Positions 1 through 6,800 of a DNA stretch of 9,501 nucleotides are shown here, one piece after another. Position 1 is the stretch's first letter. Every line of letters begins with the position of its first letter. Position numbers and translations under genes: made by a program. Origin of the DNA: an uncultured Caryophanales bacterium (lineage in GTDB: Bacteria; Bacillota_I; Bacilli_A; RFN20; CAG-826); the NCBI GenBank assembly GCA_946183335.1, contig CAMGZN010000036.1, forward strand, positions 1 to 9,501, given 5' to 3'. Below the pieces are notes generated by a model. The model made no database searches, was not told the DNA's origin, and worked only from the letters and a program-made list of their open reading frames with translations.

Positions 1-72
1 CTCGTTTAAGATCACCTCTTCTTGAAAGAGATTTTCTTTTGTTGAAACTAGTTTTCCAACATCAATTTTCAT
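1..72 (-). CDS. N-terminal 24 codons of an unidentified protein, possibly YceD/DUF177 family (partial)
   Basis: An ATG at 72-70 overlaps the pheT stop by four bases (ATGA), and the frame stays open to the left edge of the window. It encodes 24 residues starting MKIDVGKLVST and continuing with a Phe-Gln-Glu-Glu-Val stretch. The ATGA overlap suggests translational coupling to pheT and membership of the pheST operon, so the T-box would also control it. The opening resembles YceD (DUF177), a 23S rRNA-accumulation protein usually encoded just before rpmF, but 24 residues are too few to be sure. That this is a real gene is likely; its identity is a weak guess. Confidence 0.45.
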   Translation of the reverse strand, partial: MKIDVGKLVSTKENLFQEEVILNE

Positions 73-2462
73 TGACGTAATTTAGCTCCAAACTTAACGA
101 TAACAGCTTGTTTAATCTTTTCTTCAACTTGAGAAAGTTCTTGTTCGTTAAGAGTCTTTTCAAATGATTCAATAGAGACAGAAAGAGCTAATGAATAGAA
201 ACCTTCTTCAATGTGTTCTCCGTGATAAACGTCGAAGACATGAACGTCTCTAATTAGGGTCTTATCAACTTTGCGAATCTCAGCAATTACTTCTTTAGAA
301 GTAACATTATTAGCTAAGACGAAAGCAAAGTCTCTTGAGACACTTGGATAGCGGGAGATTTGTTCCATCACGACAGGAGATGTTTTAGTTGCAAAGATTG
401 CGCCTAAATCCATTTCCAGAGCAATAACTTTATCTTTACCAAATCCATATTCTTTGGAGATGATTGGATGGAGTTCACCAAAGATAGCGACAACTTTTCC
501 ATCAACTTTCACCACTGCGGATTTTCCAGGATGAAATTCTTTTTCATTTGCACGTTCAAATTGAGCACGTTTTCCATCAATGTGATAAAGCCCAAGAACT
601 TGTTCAACAAGACCTTTCATATGGTAGAAGCTATATTCTTCACCACTGACATAGTGTTTTCTTAAGTCATTACCAGATAGAACAATCGCTAAATGGATTT
701 GTTTCTTTTGGTTTTGACCATAAAGATCACTAACTTCGAAGATGGAGACGTTCTCATTACCATGGTTCTTGTTATAAAGAAGCGTATTTAAAACACTTGG
801 TAAGAGATTTGTACGAACATACTCGTGTTCATCAGTTAATGGATTCATCACTTTGTATGGTTCAGCTTTGTTTAAAATTGCGAAAGATTTCACTTCTTTC
901 TCTCTAATGAGAGAATAAGAAATGATTTCATCTAATCCAACGCCTCTAAGATATGAACGAACAGACCTCTTATTTTGTAGGTCTGGTTCAAGTCCACCTA
1001 AGGAAACTTGGACAAATGGAAGCTTACTTTCAATGTGTTCGAATCCTAAGATACGAATGACTTCCTCTGATAAATCAGCGGCTTCACCAATGTCGATTCT
1101 AGAACCTGGAATATGACAAACAATTTCATTTCCTTTTTCTTCGACTTTGATGAATGCTGATTCTAATGCTTTCTTAATTTCTTCATTCTTAAATGAAGTA
1201 CCAAGACGATTATTAATAAATTCATATGAAGACTTAATCACTTTTTCTTCATATTTCTTTTCAAGATATGTGGAGACTGGTCCAACTTCTTTAGCGTCGG
1301 CTAAGGAGAGCAAGAGATCAGCAGTTAAATCCATTACATAGTTATATTGGTTTGGATTAATACCTTTAACGAATCTTTGAGAGGAATCGCTGGAAAGATT
1401 TAATCTAATTGATGTACGACGAATTGATGCATAATCAAAGTTTGCGGCCTCAATAACAACGTTTTTGGTCTTTTCATCAACCGCGCATTCAAGTGCGCCC
1501 ATGACGCCACCAAGGCACATCACTTTACCACCTGATGTGATACAGACATCGCCATCTTGAAGTGCATAACTCTTTTCATCTAAAGCGACGAAATTGCCTG
1601 GACAGTTGTCTCTGACAATTAATTCTTTCTTTGGAAGCTTATCAAGGTCATACATATGCAATGGTTGACCAGTGAGAAGCATAATGTAGTTTCCAATATC
1701 AACAATGTTATTGATCGAACGAATTCCAGAGGCCATTAAGACATCTTTCATCCATTTTGGAGATTCTTTTGTGACGATGCCTCTCACAACACGACTAGAA
1801 AATTGAGAACATCGTGGAGTTTCACTACTAACTGGGCAAACTTCATTAGAGTTTTCCTTAACTTCTACTTCAGGAAGTTTAGCTTTACGTCCAAAGAGAG
1901 TTTCAACTTCTTTGGCGACATTTAAGACTGCATACATATCACTTCTATTCGCGAGAAGCTTGAGGTCTAAGACAGTATCATCAAGGCCTAAAAGATGTAA
2001 AACATCTTCACGTCCAACTTCTGCATCACTTGGAAGTTCTTCAATACCTTTAGTTTGTTCTTCCTTGAGATACTTTCCATCAACACCAAGTTCAAGAAGC
2101 GAACAGCACATTCCTTCGGATTCGTGTCCGCGGACTTTTCCTTTATGGATTACTCCACCTGGAAGTTCAGCGCCATCAGTCGCAACAATGACTTTCAGAC
2201 CTTTTCTCACATTTGGTGCGCCACAAACGATGTGGAGAACACCAAACTTTGGACCACAATTTACTGTGGTTAGATGAAGATGGTCACTATCAGGCATATT
2301 CTCACAAGTGAGAACTTCACCAACGACAAGCTTAGTTCCTTGACCAAGTTTTTCAATCGATTCAACTTCAACGCCGGCAAAGGTAAAGCGATGCGCGATT
2401 TCTTCTGGAGTTAAACCATTTAAATCAACGAATTTTGAGACAAAATTTAATGAAACTTTCAT
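69..2462 (-). CDS. pheT: Phenylalanyl-tRNA synthetase beta chain (PheT)
   Basis: Beta subunit of the (alpha-beta)2 cytosolic enzyme that charges tRNA-Phe; this chain binds tRNA and carries the editing site. The 797 residues match the usual bacterial length of about 800 and the domains are complete. The N-terminus MKVSLNFVSKFVDL is followed by an EMAP/OB tRNA-binding domain at about 40-150 (GEVLTCENMPDSDHLHL, then CGAPNVRKG and RGHESEGM). The B3/B4 editing region is at about 215-390 (NNIVDIGNYIMLLTGQPLHMYDLDKL), B5 at about 400-480, and the catalytic-like core at 480-690. A C-terminal FDX-ACB anticodon-binding domain spans about 703-796 (ISRYPSVSRDFAF). The start is set by AGGAGG at 2476-2471, which overlaps the pheS stop; only 13 nt separate the genes. 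The TGA stop shows that TGA is not read as Trp here. Confidence 0.98.
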   Translation of the reverse strand: MKVSLNFVSKFVDLNGLTPEEIAHRFTFAGVEVESIEKLGQGTKLVVGEVLTCENMPDSDHLHLTTVNCGPKFGVLHIVCGAPNVRKGLKVIVATDGAELPGGVIHKGKVRGHESEGMCCSLLELGVDGKYLKEEQTKGIEELPSDAEVGREDVLHLLGLDDTVLDLKLLANRSDMYAVLNVAKEVETLFGRKAKLPEVEVKENSNEVCPVSSETPRCSQFSSRVVRGIVTKESPKWMKDVLMASGIRSINNIVDIGNYIMLLTGQPLHMYDLDKLPKKELIVRDNCPGNFVALDEKSYALQDGDVCITSGGKVMCLGGVMGALECAVDEKTKNVVIEAANFDYASIRRTSIRLNLSSDSSQRFVKGINPNQYNYVMDLTADLLLSLADAKEVGPVSTYLEKKYEEKVIKSSYEFINNRLGTSFKNEEIKKALESAFIKVEEKGNEIVCHIPGSRIDIGEAADLSEEVIRILGFEHIESKLPFVQVSLGGLEPDLQNKRSVRSYLRGVGLDEIISYSLIREKEVKSFAILNKAEPYKVMNPLTDEHEYVRTNLLPSVLNTLLYNKNHGNENVSIFEVSDLYGQNQKKQIHLAIVLSGNDLRKHYVSGEEYSFYHMKGLVEQVLGLYHIDGKRAQFERANEKEFHPGKSAVVKVDGKVVAIFGELHPIISKEYGFGKDKVIALEMDLGAIFATKTSPVVMEQISRYPSVSRDFAFVLANNVTSKEVIAEIRKVDKTLIRDVHVFDVYHGEHIEEGFYSLALSVSIESFEKTLNEQELSQVEEKIKQAVIVKFGAKLRQ

Positions 2463-2475
2463 TGCTTAATCCTCC

Positions 2476-3519
2476 TTAACGACGTTTGAATTGTTCGATA
2501 AATCGAACATCACCTTGATAGATCTTACGGATGTCGTCGATTTTGTATCTGAGCATCGCGACACGTTCAATACCAATACCAAAGGCAAATCCAGACACTT
2601 TTTCTGGATCATATCCACTCATTCTTAAAACGTTTGGATGAACCATTCCAGCACCTAGGATTTCAATAAATCCGGTACCTTTGCAGGTTGAGCAACCTTT
2701 ACCACCACAGTTCATGCAGGAAATATCCACTTCCACGCTTGGTTCAGTGAATGGGAAATAGGAGCCACGGAATCTCACTTCACGTTTCTCTCCAAACATC
2801 TTTTTTACGAAGAGTTCGAGTGTGGCTTTTAAGTTGGCTAGGCTAATGCCTGGGCCAACGACGAGTCCTTCTACTTGTCCGAATTGATGAGAATGCGTCA
2901 CATCATCGTCATCTCGACGGAAACATTTTCCCGGACAAATCATCATTAATGGCTTGCCATTTTTCTCATCCATCGCGTGAGCTTGTTCTGGGGAGGTATG
3001 TGTTCTTAATAGAGTTCTAGGATCAATATAGAAACTATCCTGCATTTCACGCGCTGGGTGAGACTCAGGAATATTCATTCGTTGGAAGTTATATTCATCA
3101 CTTTCGACATCTGGTCCTTCTTTAACTTCGTATCCCATGGAAACAAAGATGTCCATGATTTCATCTTGGACAAGATAGAATGGATTAATGCCTCCAACTT
3201 CATAGTTTACTGATGGTAAAGAGATATCAATTTGTTCCTTTTGGAGTTTCTTCTCTAAGATCTTCTGGTTGATTTCATCAGCTTTCTTTTGGAAAGCTTC
3301 TTGGACGGCATTTCGAGCGTTATTGACACTTTGACCGAACTTAGCTTTCTCTTCCCCAGCAAGTTCTTTAATGTGGCTCATGAGGCCGTTTAACTCGCTT
3401 TTCTTAGAAAGAAACTTCTCTTGGAAAGATTTTAAAGATGATTCATCTGAAATATTTTCAGATTCCTTGAGAATTCTTTGTTTAATCTCTTCCACTTGAT
3501 CAAATAGATTCATACACAT
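2476..3519 (-). CDS. pheS: Phenylalanyl-tRNA synthetase alpha chain (PheS)
   Basis: Catalytic alpha subunit of class II phenylalanyl-tRNA synthetase, 347 residues from the chosen start (family about 340-350). A coiled-coil tRNA-binding arm occupies about 1-95. Phe- and ATP-site motifs follow: THTSPEQA near 174, motif 2 FRRDDDDVTHSHQFGQVEG at 200-218, GSYFPFTEPSVEVD near 252-265 and motif 3 GFAFGIGIERVAMLRY at 310-325. A Cys4 knuckle of the CxxC-x4-CxxC type (C268, C271, C276, C279) precedes GFIEILGAGMVHPNVL, as in many bacterial PheS proteins. The frame stays open upstream to an ATG at 3579, but those 20 codons lie inside the T-box terminator, so that start is rejected. AGGAGG at 3529-3524 lies 4 nt before ATG 3519 (MCMNLF) and 10 nt before ATG 3513 (MNLF); either is possible. 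pheT follows after 13 nt. Confidence 0.97.
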   Translation of the reverse strand: MCMNLFDQVEEIKQRILKESENISDESSLKSFQEKFLSKKSELNGLMSHIKELAGEEKAKFGQSVNNARNAVQEAFQKKADEINQKILEKKLQKEQIDISLPSVNYEVGGINPFYLVQDEIMDIFVSMGYEVKEGPDVESDEYNFQRMNIPESHPAREMQDSFYIDPRTLLRTHTSPEQAHAMDEKNGKPLMMICPGKCFRRDDDDVTHSHQFGQVEGLVVGPGISLANLKATLELFVKKMFGEKREVRFRGSYFPFTEPSVEVDISCMNCGGKGCSTCKGTGFIEILGAGMVHPNVLRMSGYDPEKVSGFAFGIGIERVAMLRYKIDDIRKIYQGDVRFIEQFKRR

Positions 3520-3523
3520 TTGA

Positions 3524-3529
3524 CCTCCT
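3524..3529 (-). promoter_or_regulatory. pheS ribosome-binding site
   Basis: A perfect AGGAGG lies immediately after the U-rich tail of the T-box terminator. It is 4 nt from ATG 3519 and 10 nt from ATG 3513, bracketing the usual optimum, so the exact pheS start between these two is unresolved. It clearly excludes the more upstream in-frame ATG at 3579. Confidence 0.85.
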
Positions 3530-3531
3530 TT

Positions 3532-3579
3532 AAATAAAAATAAATGGTCCACTAGGAACGAGTTTCCCCGTGGTGCCAT
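3532..3579 (-). terminator. Regulated T-box terminator before pheS
   Basis: On the minus strand ATGG (3579-3576) pairs with CCAT (3547-3544), CCAC pairs with GTGG and GGGAA pairs with TTCCT around an ACTCG loop. The stem is interrupted by a CA/A internal loop and a G-A mismatch. A U-rich tail, TTATTTTTATTT, follows at 3543-3532. Its 5' arm contains the T-box bulge bases, so this hairpin and the antiterminator cannot coexist. That is the usual arrangement in transcription-attenuating T-boxes. Confidence 0.88.
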
Positions 3580-3747
3580 CCTTCTTCAATATCTTAAATA
3601 TTGCTCTATGTCCGTAACGAGAACGACGCTAGTCATTACAACTAGATGCTCCAAGGTGAATTCCCTGACCTTTTAAACTTGTGGGTTCCACTATTCCACA
3701 TTCCCTATTTTAAATGGTTAATTCAGGTACTACTTCTCTTCTACGCA
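3544..3747 (-). promoter_or_regulatory. T-box riboswitch leader of pheST, Phe (UUC) specifier
   Basis: Cis-acting RNA that senses uncharged tRNA-Phe and permits read-through into pheS-pheT. Visible parts in order: a GAGAAGTAGTA segment resembling the Stem I base/K-turn region (about 3740-3728); the upper Stem I helix CCTGA (3727-3723) with TCAGG (3668-3664); then GAA-TTC-A, giving a UUC specifier at 3660-3658 followed by a purine. A CTAGT/ACTAG hairpin follows, then a Stem III-like hairpin CAATAT/ATATTG (3603-3587). The T-box core AAGGATGGCACCACGG is at 3583-3568, with an antiterminator of AGGA/TTCCT and CGGG-GAAA-CTCG. The position just upstream of pheS fits the Phe codon. One oddity: the bulge is UGGC where a tRNA with discriminator A73 predicts UGGU. 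The 5' end is inferred from the promoter. Confidence 0.93.
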
Positions 3748-3753
3748 ATAAAC

Positions 3754-3783
3754 ATTATAACGCGTATAAGCGAAGAATAACAA
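3754..3783 (-). promoter_or_regulatory. Sigma-A-type promoter of pheST
   Basis: Minus-strand -35 TTGTTA at 3783-3778, an 18-nt spacer and a perfect -10 TATAAT at 3759-3754. Transcription would start near 3747, giving a leader of about 230 nt that begins just before T-box Stem I. The distance to the T-box and the consensus -10 make this convincing. The -35 lies inside a small inverted repeat (3774-3789). Confidence 0.8.
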
Positions 3784-3789
3784 GAGTTA
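3774..3789. repeat. Inverted repeat covering the pheST -35
   Basis: AATAAC and GTTATT form a perfect 6-bp inverted repeat around a 4-nt centre, and it includes the -35 hexamer of the pheST promoter. It could be a protein-binding operator or chance in A+T-rich DNA. A T-box already explains Phe control, so no repressor is needed. Confidence 0.4.
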
Positions 3790-3812
3790 TTGTGCCTAAA
3801 AAGACACAATAA
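3787..3812. repeat. Stem-loop between the lipoprotein terminator and the pheST promoter
   Basis: TTATTGTGCC (3787-3796) pairs with GACACAATAA (3803-3812) through ten base pairs including one G-U, around a six-base A-rich or U-rich loop. Its outer edge shares two bases with the adjacent terminator stem. It has no U-tail on the minus strand after the stem. It could be a backup transcript 3' end structure for the lipoprotein mRNA or an upstream element of the pheST promoter; function unknown. Confidence 0.55.
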
Positions 3813-3845
3813 AAGACCCATCTCCATAATGGAAACGGGTCTTTT
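3811..3845 (-). terminator. Intrinsic terminator of the lipoprotein gene
   Basis: AAAAGACCC (3811-3819) and GGGTCTTTT (3837-3845) pair perfectly. The stem continues inward through seven more pairs (two of them G-U) to a three-base loop, about 16 bp in all. On the minus strand the closing arm ends in TTTT. It lies about 35 nt after the lipoprotein stop at 3880 and before the pheST promoter, insulating the two units. Confidence 0.88.
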
Positions 3846-3848
3846 GAA

Positions 3849-3865
3849 CTCTAACTACGTTAGAG
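3849..3865. repeat. Small hairpin just after the lipoprotein stop
   Basis: CTCTAAC (3849-3855) and GTTAGAG (3859-3865) are a perfect 7-bp inverted repeat with a 3-nt loop. It lies between the lipoprotein stop codon and the main terminator. It may help protect the mRNA 3' end; no specific role is visible. Confidence 0.5.
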
Positions 3866-3879
3866 ATTTAGAGTTGTTA

Positions 3880-6800
3880 TTAGTTAGAGGCTGGTGCGTA
3901 AACAACAACAAAGTTGGTAATAAAGATTTTACCTTGACCACTAGAAGTGGAACCACCAACTGTAAACGTAGCGCTTTGAGCGTTAATTTCAACAGCTGTT
4001 CCACTTGTGATGGCGTTTCCGTCATAACTTAATGTACCACCATTTTGAATATTAAATGTTAATGTGACACTTGTAATGACATAACCATCAGGAGCAGCAA
4101 TGGTCATTGTTCCGCTTTCACTACCGAATAAACGATATTGGTGAGCACCGCTTGTAGCAACAAAGTACTTACCATTATTCGTTCCTTCGGAAGCAGTAAC
4201 AGTAATCTTTTCATCAAGGTTGAATGACTTGTGAACTGTATCTGCAGTCCAGCCAAGAGTTGAAGCTAATGCTTCAACAGTTGTATCAATAGTAACTGGA
4301 TCACCAGATGGGCTTGGTGGAACTGGTGTGGAGTTTTCGACAAAGTCGATAACCCAGTAATAACCTTCATTTCCAGATTCATCTTCTGGATAGTATTCGA
4401 AGGCAACTTTAACGTAGCCAGCGCCATCTGCAGAATCCTTTTTATAGTAGGCATCAACACCAGAGCCAACTTTTGTCCATCCATCAGCGGATGTAAGAAT
4501 GGTATCAAATTGAGCTAAATCATCTGCTGTGTACAATGAATAACCTTCGAAAGCGTGTGTTGATTCGCCTGCGAAAAGTTGTCCAAGGTATGGTGGGACA
4601 ACATCGTGAAGAGCAGCTTTGAAAGCAGCTTCTTCAGCTTCAGTCCAACTATTAGCTTGGAATCCAAAGTAAATATAACCAGATGTTGTTAAGTAGAAAT
4701 AAGCTGTTCCACTGGAAACATCCTTGGTGTAAACCTTTGTGGTTCCTTCTGTTGTTTCAACGAAACCATATTCAGAAGATGTTGCTTTAGCAACATAAGC
4801 ATCGAATTGAGCTTGTGTAAACACGTCGGTTGACCAAACTTGACCAGTGTTTTCATAGTAAGTAAGATCGATACCACCTGACAAGAATGGAAGAACGACA
4901 CCACCGAGCTCATCAGCAATAACTTTAAGTTCCTCTTCAGACCAATCAACTAATTGGACAGAGAATTCAATGACATAGCATCCATATTCTTCGTTTTGAT
5001 CAGAGAAGGATACCTTAGCATGTTTGTCTTCAGAGACAACTTCAAGTGAACCTTCACCTTTTTCATCAAGTTCGCCTTGTGTATAACCTGCTGTATTTAA
5101 AGAAGTTGCATAGGCTTGAATTTCGGCCAATGTTGCTCCATAAGCGGCGATTTCTACGCCATCTTCATCAGCAACACAGGTGAAGTATCCTTTTTCATCA
5201 GCGATAGTCATTGATGGGGTTGCTGGAGCAGAAATTTCTGCAGCAGTAAAGAATGCATCAACTTGATCACCTGGTAAAGCACTGAAGTGTTCAAGTTCTG
5301 GTTGAATCTGCCAACAGATCATGTAGTCTTTACTACCATCACTGTATTCATATTCATCATACCAGACAAAGAAGCTATATTTACCGTCTTTAGCGGTAAC
5401 GTGCCATGAATAGGTTTCAAGTGTTTCGCCTGTTTCTTCGTCTTCATCAAAGACTTTTTCAACGTCGAATAATTCACCGGCTTTTAATTCGTCAGCATAA
5501 TCATCAACGTCCTTTTGTGCGAATGTTCCTTCGCCAACATAATAGCCATTGACAAGGGCTGATCCATCGAATTCATCAAGGTAGAAGATGACATCTTCAT
5601 TGACATAAATTGGGAATTCTTGTGGATCTTCACGAACTTCTTCGATATAAGAAACAACTTTTTCACTTGGGAATGCATCAAATGATGCAGCCTTTACGCT
5701 AATATAGAAGAATCCACCATTTGTAAAGTAACCAGCATGGAGTTCTAATTTATATTGAGCATGCGTAAAGACATCGAAACCATAGGAATCTGTACCGGCC
5801 CACTCCCAATCCGCACTAGCTTCTAATGCGTTTAGGTAAGCTGTACCTTGATTTTCTGTGATTGCATAAATATCAACAGAAATATCGGCAACAGAACCAT
5901 AGTAGTTTCCAAAAGCACGATTCATTGACCAATAGTAGGCGTCACTGTCATCAACTTCATAAAATGAAACATCGGTATCAAATGCTGGGATGGACACTTC
6001 GGCTTCCCAATCATGTCCGGCATATGCAGCAATCATCGAAGCATACCCGTCTAAGTCATCACCGAAATCACTCCATTCATATGCATATGGGTCAGAACCT
6101 TGAACGAGGAATGTCCCGGTTCCATCAGAAGAAATTTCATCGTTTTCTTCATCTAAACCACAGACGAGAAGTTTAACGTGTTTAATAGCGCCTTCAACTT
6201 GAATTTCGATTTCACCGATATAAGCATAAACTTCGGAGCTCGATGCCTTTTTCATATTAAATTCGGCTGGAATAAGAGCTAAATATTCATCAATTAAAGC
6301 TGTTGATGAAGTACCGCCGGAGTAAGAAACACCAACGCCTTGTGTAAAGGCTTGAAGTTTCATGTCTTCGTGGTGACCTTCGAAATATGGAATTTCATAT
6401 CCATACAATGAAGAAGCAAAAATTGCTTGTTCTTCAGCTGACCATTTAGAAACTGGAGCAGCTGGATTAACTGTTAAACTAACTGAATCAGTTTTATTAC
6501 CGTCAACAGTTGTAACGGTAAGAGTTGTTGTACCATCCTTAAGGATGTGAACGAGACCAGCGTTAGAAACAGTCGCGACAGTTGGATCAGATGATGCCCA
6601 TTGTACGTTCTTGTTGGTCGCGTTGCTTGGTGCAACTTCTGCAGTGACAGTGAAATCAGCATCTCCAACAGTCTTAGGCGAGACAGAGGATTTGTTTTTA
6701 ATTTCAACGCCAGTAACAGAGACAACCGCTGGACCTGGTTGAGATGAACCGCCTGGAGTTACACTTGAACCTCCTGGAGTTACACTTGAACCACCTGGAA

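Noticed and set aside
69..71. TGA as a sense (Trp) codon, as in mycoplasmas
   Set aside because: pheT and the YgjP-like gene both end in TGA exactly where homologues end, and the next genes start in the overlapping ATGA.
1912..2277. Plus-strand 121-codon frame inside pheT
   Set aside because: It lies opposite the strongly conserved PheT tRNA-binding domain. It is Ser/Arg/Pro-rich without motifs or a ribosome site, as expected of an antisense shadow.
5862..6176. Plus-strand 104-codon frame rich in His, Gln and Arg opposite the lipoprotein
   Set aside because: The composition is an artefact of reading the antisense of an Asp/Tyr/Glu-rich gene; no start signals or homology.
6752..6793. CRISPR-like short tandem repeat
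   Set aside because: The units are directly adjacent with no spacers and lie in frame within a coding stalk.
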